This document shows, one piece after another, positions 17,200 through 26,616 of a stretch of DNA of 64,000 nt. The notes beneath the pieces were generated by a model that ran no database searches, was not told the DNA's origin, and saw only the letters and a list, made by a program, of their open reading frames with translations. Source of the stretch: Lishizhenia sp965656535 (GTDB lineage: Bacteria > Bacteroidota > Bacteroidia > Flavobacteriales_D > Crocinitomicaceae). Numbering within the stretch: the stretch's first letter is position 1; every line of letters starts with the position of its first letter. The DNA is taken from NCBI GenBank assembly GCA_965656535.1, contig CBFHKX010000004.1, forward strand, positions 186,001 through 250,000. Direction: 5' to 3'. The position numbers and the translations under genes are program-made.

Positions 17200-18876
17200 A
17201 TTTTTAAGACGTCTCTCTAAGTCTGCAATTCTGGCTAGCTTACCTGCTTTTCTAATATTAGTTCCAGTATTCGTGTAATAAACATGGGTATCGCGCAAAT
17301 AGTTGATTTGAAAATTAAGCCATTCTATTTCGGTCATCTCCGTTCCAAAAGCCTTTAGTTCTTCTCTAAGCCTTTTAGCAATACCATGATAATCGGGTCT
17401 ACCCAAGTAGTCATGATCTGCATCGCACATTATTTTTTGTAAAAGAGTTACAGGTTCAATTTCTTTTTTTGTTGCTGAAATGATAGAGGTTATCGTTTTT
17501 ATATGCTCTTGTGTATAGCCGAATTGAGGTAAAATATTTTCTGCTAACTTCATGGCTATAACTTCATTATCACATTGCTTTAAAATATAACCAGAGTCAT
17601 GAAAAAGCACAGCGGTACGCAGTAAAATTAGGTCAATTTCATTAACACCTTCTAAAAGAGCGATGCGTACGGCACTTTTTTCAACGTTTAAGGTGTGCTT
17701 AATGTCGTGATATATCAGTTCTTCCGGAAGATTTGATTTTAAGCGGTTTAGGATCTCTCGGCGCGCATGTTCAAAATCCATTTCATTTAAACCGCATGTT
17801 ACGCGCAAATCTGGATTTGCAATTTTACCTTCGCCGTACAAGCAAAATTCAGTGCGAATGCTGGTTAAACTAAACATTTTAATTTTAGATCCAAATTTTA
17901 TAGTAATCTCACCTCTCGGTTCAAGGTTAAAGTATTCGTTGACCTTGTTTGCTACTGGTTCTGTAATATTGATTGAATTCGGATTGGCATGATGTTCTGC
18001 TCTGGAAGCAATATTAACTGTGTCTCCCCAAACGTCGAAACTAGTTTTTTTTGTACCAATTATTCCTGCAACTAACGGACCCTCGTGCAGCCCAACTCGC
18101 ATATCCATAAAATCATTACCCATTGCTTGCGCGAGAAGTTTTTGGTTGATTACGTAATTTGTCATTTCTAAAGCTGCTAAACAAGCTCTAACACTTGGTT
18201 TTGGACTACCTTCTGTTACACCAGCTAGTGCCATGTAAGAATCTCCAATTGTTTTAATTTTCTCTAAATGGTAGCGGTCTACAATTTCATCAAACTTAGT
18301 AAAGTAACTTTCTAATTCTTTTACTAGTTCTAAAGGGTTTTTATTTTTCGCAATTTTAGAGAATCCTACAAAGTCTGTAAAAAGAACAGTACCTTCTTCA
18401 ATTCGTTTTGGAGAGAACTTACCATAGGTATTTAAATCAGAAAGCACGGTTTCTGGTAAAATATTCTTAAGAAGTTGGTTTATACGTAAGTCTTTAAAGT
18501 AGAGCTTTTTAAATACTTCTATCTTGGCTTTAACCAGATTTGTTTTAAAAGGCTTTGATAAATAATCTATTGCTCCTTGCTTGAGTCCTTTTACTAATTT
18601 AGACGCGTTAGATGTTTTTTCAGAAATAACTAATTTATAGGTGTCAACCGCAGATTTATTTTTTTCTAGTTCTTTTAAGAATTGAAATCCGTTAATTGAG
18701 GGTGTGTCTACATTAATTAACAAAATCCCTATCTCTCTTTTGGATAAAATAGCTAAACAGTCTTCTGCCGTAGAAGAGAAAAGTAGGTTGTTTCCATTAC
18801 CAGATAGTATAGATTTAAGCTCGTGTCTGTCTTCCTTAAAACTATCTAATATTAAAATATTTATGAAACGCTCCAC
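17182..18876 (-). CDS. Pseudo-receiver / class III adenylate cyclase / HD-domain fusion protein
   Basis: A 564-residue cytoplasmic signalling protein. Residues 1-120 form a receiver-like domain in which the phosphoacceptor Asp is replaced by Asn55 (LLINVDTPSINGF), although Lys108 is kept (LSKPF). Residues ~160-340 are a class III nucleotide cyclase: metal-binding Asp168 (FTDFVGFS) and Asp212 (TIGDSYM), adenine-selecting Lys208 and Asp281 (SFDVWGDTVN), and catalytic Asn288 and Arg292. These predict cAMP rather than cGMP as product. Residues ~365-500 are an HD-type domain (IYHDIKHT, LFHDSGY, CDADHDY), possibly a phosphohydrolase. It is convergent with the anti-sigma-like gene, overlapping by 18 bp. 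Confidence 0.88.
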   Translation of the reverse strand: MERFINILILDSFKEDRHELKSILSGNGNNLLFSSTAEDCLAILSKREIGILLINVDTPSINGFQFLKELEKNKSAVDTYKLVISEKTSNASKLVKGLKQGAIDYLSKPFKTNLVKAKIEVFKKLYFKDLRINQLLKNILPETVLSDLNTYGKFSPKRIEEGTVLFTDFVGFSKIAKNKNPLELVKELESYFTKFDEIVDRYHLEKIKTIGDSYMALAGVTEGSPKPSVRACLAALEMTNYVINQKLLAQAMGNDFMDMRVGLHEGPLVAGIIGTKKTSFDVWGDTVNIASRAEHHANPNSINITEPVANKVNEYFNLEPRGEITIKFGSKIKMFSLTSIRTEFCLYGEGKIANPDLRVTCGLNEMDFEHARREILNRLKSNLPEELIYHDIKHTLNVEKSAVRIALLEGVNEIDLILLRTAVLFHDSGYILKQCDNEVIAMKLAENILPQFGYTQEHIKTITSIISATKKEIEPVTLLQKIMCDADHDYLGRPDYHGIAKRLREELKAFGTEMTEIEWLNFQINYLRDTHVYYTNTGTNIRKAGKLARIADLERRLKNLEQRS

Positions 18877-18934
18877 TGTGTGAAGATAGGATTATTCAAA
18901 GAAATTCAAAATTAATCCTAGCTAATTTATGGCT

Positions 18935-19336
18935 TTATTTTTCTTGAATAGCAATATACTCTAAATTAGTATAAAGCATTTCGCCTTCTTTTATAATTTC
19001 TTTGAGTTCGGAAAAAATTTCTTCGTCGTACTTCTTGAAATGAAAGCTGGTTTGTCCTTTTAAAAGCGCTTTTAGTGGTTTGCTAATGTGCTTAAAGTTT
19101 TCTGGATGAGTGTATATTGGAAAGAAGTAAAAACCTACAAAGCTTTTTTGAATCTTTGCAGAAGCAAAATATACACCATCTACCTTTTCTTCATCACTTA
19201 CATTTGTTTCTACCGTTTTGTTTCCAAAAACTTCATAAACCTTTTCGTCATTTCTGCGCACATCTAGCTCTTTAGAATAAGGCATCAATAATTCTTTTAG
19301 TTTTATAAAAATTTCTTGGAACTCTGGTTTCACCAT
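18935..19336 (-). CDS. Hypothetical protein, DUF1801-like
   Basis: A 133-residue soluble protein with start at the ATG giving MVKPEFQEIF; a TTG eight codons upstream is possible. The C-terminal half (VGFYFFPIYTHPENF, LLKGQTSFHFKKYDEEIF) resembles the pattern G-F-Y-F-M-P-x-Y ... L-K-G-K-x-C-F-H-x-K-K of DUF1801/YdhG-type proteins. The match is from memory and moderately uncertain. No catalytic role is established. It lies downstream of the divergent phosphohexomutase promoter region. Confidence 0.65.
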   Translation of the reverse strand: MVKPEFQEIFIKLKELLMPYSKELDVRRNDEKVYEVFGNKTVETNVSDEEKVDGVYFASAKIQKSFVGFYFFPIYTHPENFKHISKPLKALLKGQTSFHFKKYDEEIFSELKEIIKEGEMLYTNLEYIAIQEK

Positions 19337-19480
19337 AAACAAAAGTAGTTTTAAAGACAAATTTATAAAGTTTGAGCGTTAATATGAAGTTATGAATGTT
19401 AAATTTTCGGTTTAAATCAATCTTTCCTATTCTTTATAATTCCAGCACTTTGTTTAATTTAGCGCTAATATTTAGTCGAA

Positions 19481-20884
19481 ATGGATAAAATCAAATTTGG
19501 AACAGATGGTTGGCGCGCAATCATAGCAGATACATATACTGTAAGTAACGTTTCTAGAGTTGCGTATGCTACTGCTCTTTGGGTAAAACAAAACTTTGAA
19601 ACACCAAGAATTGTAATTGGGCACGATTGCAGATTTGGAGGAAAACTGTTTATGGAAACCGCAATCAAAGTTTTCATAAATGAAGGTATTCAAGTAATTA
19701 AAGCAGATGATTTTGTTTCCACACCTATGGTTTCTTTGGCTGCTAATCGATACGATTGTGGTGTAGGAGTTGTTATTACTGCCAGTCACAATCCACCGTC
19801 TTACAATGGATACAAGTTAAAAGCTCAGTTTGGCGGACCACTAATTCCAGAGAAAGTTCAAGAGGTAGAAGATTTAATTCCAGATAATTTTGTTGACGGA
19901 TGGCAGAATGTTGATTTAGACTCCTTATCTGAAAATCAATTGCAAACAAAAGATCTAGAAACAGAATATGTAGAGCACGTAAAAGCTAATTTTGATATTC
20001 AAGCAATTAAAGATGCTGGTTTAAATTTAGCGTATGACGCTATGTATGGAGCTGGACAAAACGTACTGAAACGTATTTTTCCTGATATGCATTTTTTACA
20101 TTGCGATTATAATCCCTCATTTATGTGGCAAGCGCCTGAGCCTATTGCAAAAAACTTGGAAGACTTAGAAGTGTTTATTAAATCCAATGGATCAATAGAC
20201 AGTGCTTTAGCTACTGATGGAGATGCAGATAGAATTGGATTATACAATGGAAAAGGCGAGTTTGTTGATTCTCATCATATTATTCTATTGTTGATTCATT
20301 ATCTTGTAAAATATAAAGGAATGAGCGGAGATATTGTTACTGCTTTTTCTGTAACTCCGAGAGTAGAGAAATTAGCGAAACATTATAACTTAAACTCCAT
20401 AACTACTAAGATTGGCTTTAAATACATTGCAGGTTTAATGGTAGAACAAGATGTTTTACTTGGAGGAGAAGAATCTGGAGGAATCGCGACTAAAGGTCAC
20501 ATACCAGAAAGAGATGGTATTTGGATGGGAATGATTTTGTGGGAGTTCATGGCAAAATCAGGTAAATCAATGGACGAATTAGTTGCCGAAGTATATGAAT
20601 TGGTTGGAGAGTTTAAATTTGAAAGAAGTGATTTACACATCACAGAAGAACTAAAACAAAAAATCATAGAAAACTGTAAGAATGGAGTGTATAAAAACTT
20701 CGGAGAATATACAATTGAGCGTGTAGAAACAGTAGACGGGTTTAAGTTTTTCTTTGATAATGGAGATTGGGTAATGATTAGACCTTCTGGTACAGAACCC
20801 GTTTTACGTGTTTACGCGGAGGCAATAGATTTAACAGAAGTAAGAAAAATATTAGCAACCACAGAAAAAGCAATTTGTAATTAA
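19481..20884 (+). CDS. Phosphoglucomutase/phosphomannomutase family protein
   Basis: An alpha-D-phosphohexomutase that moves phosphate between C1 and C6 of a hexose. The four family motifs are in order: active-site Ser in TASHNP (~residue 103), metal-binding DGDADR (~247-252), sugar-selecting GGEESGG (~328-334) and phosphate-binding RPSGTEPVLRVY near the C-terminus. At 467 residues it matches the PGM/PMM class. Its TAA overlaps the ATG of aroC by one base (TAATG), so they are translationally coupled. Confidence 0.93.
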   Translation: MDKIKFGTDGWRAIIADTYTVSNVSRVAYATALWVKQNFETPRIVIGHDCRFGGKLFMETAIKVFINEGIQVIKADDFVSTPMVSLAANRYDCGVGVVITASHNPPSYNGYKLKAQFGGPLIPEKVQEVEDLIPDNFVDGWQNVDLDSLSENQLQTKDLETEYVEHVKANFDIQAIKDAGLNLAYDAMYGAGQNVLKRIFPDMHFLHCDYNPSFMWQAPEPIAKNLEDLEVFIKSNGSIDSALATDGDADRIGLYNGKGEFVDSHHIILLLIHYLVKYKGMSGDIVTAFSVTPRVEKLAKHYNLNSITTKIGFKYIAGLMVEQDVLLGGEESGGIATKGHIPERDGIWMGMILWEFMAKSGKSMDELVAEVYELVGEFKFERSDLHITEELKQKIIENCKNGVYKNFGEYTIERVETVDGFKFFFDNGDWVMIRPSGTEPVLRVYAEAIDLTEVRKILATTEKAICN

Positions 20885-21954
20885 TGGCAAGTAACAGTTT
20901 TGGAGAAATTTTTAGGTTAATTTCTTTTGGCGAGTCGCACGGCGAAGCTTTGGGTGGAATTATTGATGGAGTTCCTGCGGGAATTGAAATTGATTATAAT
21001 TTTATTCAAACAGAAATGGATAGAAGGCGACCTGGACAATCTAAAATTGTTACACAAAGAAAAGAAAGTGATACAGTGCAGTTTCTTTCCGGTATTTTTG
21101 AAGGCAAAACCACAGGTACGTCAATTGGTTTTATCATCGTAAATGAAAATCAAAAATCTAGAGATTACGATCATATAAAAGATATTTATAGACCGTCACA
21201 TGCAGATTTCACTTACGATAAAAAGTATGGAAATAGAGATTATCGTGGTGGAGGAAGATCTAGTGCAAGAGAAACCGTAGCAAGAGTAGTTGCCGGTGCA
21301 ATTGCTAAGCTAGCTTTGAATCAAATTGGCGTTACTATCCAAGCATTTGTTAATCAAGTTGGAACTATCAAAGTAGAAAAAGCTTACAAACAGCTAGATT
21401 TATCGCTTACAGAAAGTAACGATGTTCGTTGTCCGGATTTAAAAATAGCTGCAAAAATGGAGCAGTTGATTAAGGAAACACGAAAAAAAGGAGATACCAT
21501 TGGCGGTTGTGTTCAATGCGTGATAACTGGAACTCCGATTGGTTTAGGCGAACCTGTTTTTGATAAATTACATGCAGATTTAGGTAAAGCCATGCTTTCA
21601 ATTAACGCAGTAAAAGGCTTTGAGTATGGTTCTGGTTTTGCAGGTGTAGAAATGAATGGTTCAGAACACAACGATGTTTTTAATACCGACCAATCTACTC
21701 AAACAAATAACAGCGGAGGCATACAGGGCGGAATTTCTAATGGAGAAGATATCTATTTTAGAGTTGCTTTTAAACCTGTAGCTACGCTAATGCAAAAACA
21801 ACAAACAATTAATAACACAAATAAAGAGGTAGAAATGGAGGGTAAGGGCAGGCATGATGCTTGCGTAGTTCCAAGAGCGGTTGTAATTGTAGAAGCAATG
21901 ACAGCGATTACTTTGTTTGATTTTTATCTACGAAATAAACTAGCGCGTTTATAA
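20884..21954 (+). CDS. aroC: Chorismate synthase
   Basis: This is the last enzyme of the shikimate pathway, converting EPSP to chorismate with reduced FMN. Family signatures are clear: GESHGEALGGIIDG near the start, RPSHADFTYDKKYGNRDYRGGGRSSARET (residues ~98-126, quoted in part: RPSHADFTYDKKYG and GGGRSSARET) and GGIQGGISNGEDI near 280. 356 residues is the standard length. It is translationally coupled to the upstream phosphohexomutase and followed within 9 bp by the symporter gene, forming a mixed operon. Confidence 0.97.
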   Translation: MASNSFGEIFRLISFGESHGEALGGIIDGVPAGIEIDYNFIQTEMDRRRPGQSKIVTQRKESDTVQFLSGIFEGKTTGTSIGFIIVNENQKSRDYDHIKDIYRPSHADFTYDKKYGNRDYRGGGRSSARETVARVVAGAIAKLALNQIGVTIQAFVNQVGTIKVEKAYKQLDLSLTESNDVRCPDLKIAAKMEQLIKETRKKGDTIGGCVQCVITGTPIGLGEPVFDKLHADLGKAMLSINAVKGFEYGSGFAGVEMNGSEHNDVFNTDQSTQTNNSGGIQGGISNGEDIYFRVAFKPVATLMQKQQTINNTNKEVEMEGKGRHDACVVPRAVVIVEAMTAITLFDFYLRNKLARL

Positions 21955-21963
21955 ACTATTTTT

Positions 21964-23364
21964 ATGGCAGAAAAAAAGAAAATGGCACTCCATTGGAAGA
22001 TCTTAATTGCAATGGGATTAGGAACAATTTGGGCAATTGCATCCAATTATTTAGGTTGGAATAAATTTACAATTGATTGGATAGATCCTTTTGGTAAAAT
22101 TTTCATTAACTGCCTAAAATTTATAGCTGTTCCACTTATTTTATTCGGGATCATTTCCGGAATTTCTAGTCTAGAAAATATTTCTTCTTTGGGCAGAATG
22201 GGAGGAAAGACTCTGTTAACTTACTTAATAACAACGGTTACAGCAGTTACGCTGGGATTGGTTTTGGTTAATGTTTTTAAACCTGGAATACAGCATGACG
22301 AAGATAAATTTAGTACAAACAGGCTTACCTACGAAATCTGGGCAACGGATAACAATAAAGAGATTAAGGGTGATTTTAATTTGATTGCGTCTGCAACCGA
22401 AAAAGAAATAACTGATATACGTGTTAAAATGTCTGGCGAAGCAGAATCAGATGATTTTAAAAATGTAGTAAAAAAGCAAGAAGCAGCAGCAAATACAGGT
22501 ACAAAAGGTCCACTTGGCCCATTAGTAGATATGGTGCCGAGCAATATATTCAAAGCTTTTTCAGAACCCGAAATGTTACAGGTAATTTTCTTTGCCATTT
22601 TCTTTGGTATTATACTCGCTCTTTTACCTAATGCACAAGTTTCTGGAGTAAAATCGTTTATAGACGGAGCAAACAATATCTTCATTGCCATGGTAGATAA
22701 AATAATGATTGTTTCTCCTTATTTTATTTTTTGTTTGATGGCTGGAGTAATGGCTAAAATGGCAGATACACCAACAGAAATGTTCGAGATTTTCTATAGT
22801 TTAGGAAAGTATGCTTTAGTTGTTTTAGCCGGTTTATTGTTACTCATCTTTGGTTTTTATCCTTTATTACTTAGAATTTTTGGAACTAAATTAAAATATT
22901 CCGAGTTTTTTAAGGGTATGAGTCCGGCTCAATTCTTAGCCTTTTCTACAGCAAGTTCTGCAGCAACATTACCCGTAACCATAGAGTGTGTAGAAGATAA
23001 CTTAAAAGTTCCAAGAAAAGTAACCAGTTTTGTTTTACCTATTGGTGCAACCGTAAATATGGATGGAACTTCTTTGTACCAATCTGTAGCTGTAATTTAT
23101 TTAGCTCAATATTTTGGTGTGTATTTAAGTTTAGAAGAACAATTAGGTATAGTTGCAACAGCAACCTTAGCTTCTATTGGTTCTGCAGCCGTACCAAGCG
23201 CCGGATTAATTATGTTAATGATAGTCTTAGAGTCTGTAGGTCTAAATCCATTTTGGGTTGTATTTATTTTACCTATAGATGCACTCTTAGATAGATTTAG
23301 AACTGTAGCAAATGTAACATCAGATGCTACCGTTTCTGCAATAATTGCAAAAGGAGAGAAGTAG
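21964..23364 (+). CDS. Dicarboxylate/amino acid:cation symporter (DAACS/SDF family)
   Basis: A 466-residue inner-membrane transporter that couples uptake of dicarboxylates or acidic amino acids to Na+ or H+. It has about eight transmembrane helices, the serine-rich hairpin motif (FSTASSAATLPVT), the substrate-site GATVNMDGTSLYQ and a second hairpin (ASIGSAAVPSAG). A hydrophilic insert of ~80 residues (about 105-185) between helices 3 and 4 is longer than in the shortest homologues and would face the periplasm. It follows aroC closely and is probably in the same operon. Confidence 0.92.
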   Translation: MAEKKKMALHWKILIAMGLGTIWAIASNYLGWNKFTIDWIDPFGKIFINCLKFIAVPLILFGIISGISSLENISSLGRMGGKTLLTYLITTVTAVTLGLVLVNVFKPGIQHDEDKFSTNRLTYEIWATDNNKEIKGDFNLIASATEKEITDIRVKMSGEAESDDFKNVVKKQEAAANTGTKGPLGPLVDMVPSNIFKAFSEPEMLQVIFFAIFFGIILALLPNAQVSGVKSFIDGANNIFIAMVDKIMIVSPYFIFCLMAGVMAKMADTPTEMFEIFYSLGKYALVVLAGLLLLIFGFYPLLLRIFGTKLKYSEFFKGMSPAQFLAFSTASSAATLPVTIECVEDNLKVPRKVTSFVLPIGATVNMDGTSLYQSVAVIYLAQYFGVYLSLEEQLGIVATATLASIGSAAVPSAGLIMLMIVLESVGLNPFWVVFILPIDALLDRFRTVANVTSDATVSAIIAKGEK

Positions 23365-23369
23365 TTTTT

Positions 23370-23471
23370 ATGCTAGTATATTTTTATATGCCATTACTAC
23401 TTTTAATTGTTCTTTCTTCAATTATATTCTATTTCTTTAATTGGTGGAAGAGAAAAAGTAAAAATAACTAG
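23370..23471 (+). CDS. Candidate 33-aa single-span membrane protein
   Basis: ATG to TAG encodes 33 residues: a hydrophobic helix (MPLLLLIVLSSIIFYFF) followed by NWWKRKSKNN, a textbook inside-positive anchor. A purine-rich AAAGGAGAG lies just upstream, at the end of the symporter gene, whose stop codon is only 5 bp before this ATG. It could be a transporter-associated microprotein, but coding status is unproven. Confidence 0.45.
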   Translation: MLVYFYMPLLLLIVLSSIIFYFFNWWKRKSKNN

Positions 23472-23515
23472 CCTATTAAACGTTTTTTTAATTAAAAATA
23501 TTGGAACCTTTAAAG

Positions 23516-24031
23516 ATGAAACAAATCTATTTTCTAATACTATGTCTTTGTTTTCTTTTTAAGGGCTACGCACAACAAGAATTTATAGGTAAAAAAGGGT
23601 TGAAAATATTTCCCGGACATCTTCATGCTGTTGTAACTGTAACCAAAGATTCGCTGCATTATCAACTTTTTAATCATTGGTATAGTAAGTCTTATGAACA
23701 ACTAAGAGATCTTAAATTTTCGGTTTCAGATTTACAAAATTTCACAAAAGCCAACGATACTTTGCGTATTTCATTAGAGAATAATGTTGTTAAAATAAAC
23801 GATATTCAATTTAAATTAAAAAGATCTCTAAAAAATAAAAAGCTCTGCACGTCTGTTTCTGAAATGAGAAAAATAGCCTATGCTTACCAAATTTCTAGAG
23901 AACATGCACCTCTTATTAAACATTATCAATTGTTTACATCTGAAAGTTTAAGGTTGTCTGAAGAGGATTTTAAGCTGTCAGCAGTACGTTTATTGGAAGA
24001 ATTACTGTTAAATTCAAAGAATAAACATTGA
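23516..24031 (+). CDS. Hypothetical exported protein
   Basis: A 171-residue protein with a clear signal peptide (MKQIYFLILCLCFLFKGYAQ), starting at the ATG; a TTG five codons upstream is unlikely. The mature part mixes beta-rich (HAVVTVTKDSLHYQLFNHWY) and helical C-terminal segments. I do not recognise a family. Probably periplasmic or outer-membrane associated. It lies 45 bp after the small membrane ORF and before the DEXH helicase. Confidence 0.7.
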   Translation: MKQIYFLILCLCFLFKGYAQQEFIGKKGLKIFPGHLHAVVTVTKDSLHYQLFNHWYSKSYEQLRDLKFSVSDLQNFTKANDTLRISLENNVVKINDIQFKLKRSLKNKKLCTSVSEMRKIAYAYQISREHAPLIKHYQLFTSESLRLSEEDFKLSAVRLLEELLLNSKNKH

Positions 24032-24165
24032 TTTTAGATAATTAACTGAATATTTCTTGTTCAGAGAAAGGGTTAATAAAAGAATTAATTCATTAATACT
24101 AGCTGTTTGTTTTACCTCAAATTCAACAAAACCAGCTGCAACTTGTTACCTCTAAAAGAAAAAAA

Positions 24166-26616
24166 TTGCCAAAAGAAAAAGTTGCTGTTCAGACGCTAAA
24201 AGATAAAGTAGAAAATTATTATTCTACAAACAGTTGGCAACAGGCTGCCTTTCAAAAACAAACGTTAAATAAATGTTTGGCAGGTAAGAGCGGATTAGTA
24301 AATGCGCCCACAGGATCTGGTAAAACAAACGCACTTTTAATGCCTATCTTAATGGAAGGTATTAGGCAAAATCATACTAAAGGACTTTTTGCCATTTGGA
24401 TTACGCCTTTACGCGCACTTGCTAAAGAAATAGAATTAGCAACTCAGCGCTTAATAGACTTTTATAATTTAGATTGGAAAGTTGCACAACGCTCTGGTGA
24501 TACATCACAAGCAGATAGACAGAAAATTTACAAATCTCCACCACAAATCTTAATAACCACACCAGAAAGTTTACACCTTATTTTAGCTAAAAAAGACAAC
24601 CCTAAGTTTTTTAAAAATCTAAATTATCTTGTTGTAGATGAATGGCATGAGTTAATTGGATCAAAACGTGGAGTGATGATAGAACTAGCACTTTCTCGGT
24701 TAAGAACAGTTTGTCCGAAACTAAAGACATGGGGAATTTCAGCTACCATCGGTAACCTAGATCAAGCCATGGAAGTTTTATTGGGATCGGAATATCAAAA
24801 CGGAGTTTTTTTAAAAGCTGCAATTAAAAAGAAAATTACAGTAGAGTCAATTATTCCTGATGAAATGGACATTTATCCGTGGTCTGGACATCTTGGTATA
24901 AAGTTACTACCGCAAATTCTTCCCATTTTAAGAAAAAGTAAGTCAACTTTAATATTTACAAATACACGAGCTCAAGCAGAAATTTGGTACCAACAACTCA
25001 TAGATCAAGCGCCAGATTTAATTGGTTTAGTTGCAATGCATCATGGCTCTATTGGTAAAGAGCTTAGAACTTGGGTGGAAGATGCACTGCACGAAGGAAA
25101 GTTAAAAGCTGTAGTCTGTACATCTAGTTTAGATTTAGGTGTAGATTTTAGACCAGTAGATACTGTAATTCAGGTTGGCGGACCAAAAGGCGTAGCGCGT
25201 TTCCTGCAGAGAGCAGGTAGAAGTGGTCATGCACCAGGAAAGAAAAGTAAAATTTACTTTTTACCTACACATGCTTTAGAGTTAATGGAAGCCAGTGCAT
25301 TAAGAGAAGCTGCCAAAACGAATAAAGTTGAAGCCAGAATTCCCTACGTAAAATGTTTTGACGTGCTAATTCAGTATTTAGTAACACTTGCCGTGTCCGA
25401 CGGATTTAAACCAACTCAGATTTTTGAAGAAGTAAAACAAACATATTGTTTTGCACAGCTCACAGAAGAAGAATTTAGTTTTTGTTTAAACTTTATTGTC
25501 AATGGCGGAGAAACACTTACGAGCTACGATGAATTTAAAAAAGTAATCATAAACGAAGAAGGAGTTTATAAAGTAGAGAGCAGAAAGGTAGCAATGCGAC
25601 ATAGAATGCACATAGGTACTATTGTTTCAGATGCTGTTTTGCAGGTAAAATACCTTAAAGGAGGATATATTGGTACAATTGAAGAATACTTTATTTCTAA
25701 ATTAAGGCTTGGAGATACTTTTTGGTTTGCTGGAAGAAATCTAGAGTTTGTTAACATCAAAGAAATGGTGGTAAGGGTAAGAAACTCAAAAGGTAAAACC
25801 GGCAAAATACCAGCATGGGCAGGAGGTAGGTTACCCCTTAGTTCTCAATTGGCAGAAGGTGTTCGTAAACAATTCAGTGCTTTCTTAGAAAATAGGTCTT
25901 TAACAAATGAGTTTACAGCGCTTGAAGAGTTGATGGAAACACAACAAAAGGCATCTGTAATACCAACAGAAAACCAGTTATTAATCGAAACTACTAAAAC
26001 TAGAGATGGTTATCACCTTTTTGCTTATCCGTTTGAAGGAAGGTTTGTGAATGAAGCGCTTGCATCTTTGCTGGCTTATCGCTTGTCAATTCTTTCTCCA
26101 ATAACATTTACGATAGCCATTAATGATTATGGTTTTGAACTTTTATCGGATCAAGCAATTGACGTAGAAGCCATTTTTGATAACGATTTGTTTTCTGAAG
26201 AATACTTAATGGATGATTTGAAAGAAGCCTTAAATGCCACCGAAATGGCGCGTAGAAAGTTTCGAGATATTGCTGTGATTTCTGGTTTGGTTTTTCAAGG
26301 GATGCCAGGGAAATACAAAAAACAAAAGCACCTACAAGCAAGTTCTCAATTGTTCTTTAATGTATTTAAAGAGTATGACGAAAATAACTTGCTACTGCAG
26401 CAGTCATACGCAGAAGCTTTTGAATTTCAATTAGAAGAGAACCGATTAAAAAACGCTTTAAAACGAATAAATAAGCAAGAAATACTAATTAAAACGGTAA
26501 GAAAACCAACACCTCTTTCTTTTCCTATTTTAGTTGATAGGATGCGAGAGAAACTAACATCGGAGAATTTAGAAGATAGAATAAAGAAAATGCAATTATC
26601 TTTGTTAAAGTTGTGA
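24166..26616 (+). CDS. Ligase-associated DNA damage response DEXH-box helicase
   Basis: An 816-residue superfamily 2 helicase related to Lhr, normally found with an ATP-dependent ligase, an MBL exonuclease and the PdeM phosphoesterase. Motif I is NAPTGSGKT (~45-53), motif II VVDEWHEL, motif III SATIG, motif V SLDLGVDF and motif VI QRAGRSGHAPG, followed by the long C-terminal region of this family. No in-frame ATG exists before the P-loop; the frame is closed at 24100-24102, so the start must be non-ATG. TTG at 24166 gives the expected short N-terminus. Its stop overlaps the GTG start of pdeM (GTGA). Confidence 0.92.
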   Translation: MPKEKVAVQTLKDKVENYYSTNSWQQAAFQKQTLNKCLAGKSGLVNAPTGSGKTNALLMPILMEGIRQNHTKGLFAIWITPLRALAKEIELATQRLIDFYNLDWKVAQRSGDTSQADRQKIYKSPPQILITTPESLHLILAKKDNPKFFKNLNYLVVDEWHELIGSKRGVMIELALSRLRTVCPKLKTWGISATIGNLDQAMEVLLGSEYQNGVFLKAAIKKKITVESIIPDEMDIYPWSGHLGIKLLPQILPILRKSKSTLIFTNTRAQAEIWYQQLIDQAPDLIGLVAMHHGSIGKELRTWVEDALHEGKLKAVVCTSSLDLGVDFRPVDTVIQVGGPKGVARFLQRAGRSGHAPGKKSKIYFLPTHALELMEASALREAAKTNKVEARIPYVKCFDVLIQYLVTLAVSDGFKPTQIFEEVKQTYCFAQLTEEEFSFCLNFIVNGGETLTSYDEFKKVIINEEGVYKVESRKVAMRHRMHIGTIVSDAVLQVKYLKGGYIGTIEEYFISKLRLGDTFWFAGRNLEFVNIKEMVVRVRNSKGKTGKIPAWAGGRLPLSSQLAEGVRKQFSAFLENRSLTNEFTALEELMETQQKASVIPTENQLLIETTKTRDGYHLFAYPFEGRFVNEALASLLAYRLSILSPITFTIAINDYGFELLSDQAIDVEAIFDNDLFSEEYLMDDLKEALNATEMARRKFRDIAVISGLVFQGMPGKYKKQKHLQASSQLFFNVFKEYDENNLLLQQSYAEAFEFQLEENRLKNALKRINKQEILIKTVRKPTPLSFPILVDRMREKLTSENLEDRIKKMQLSLLKL

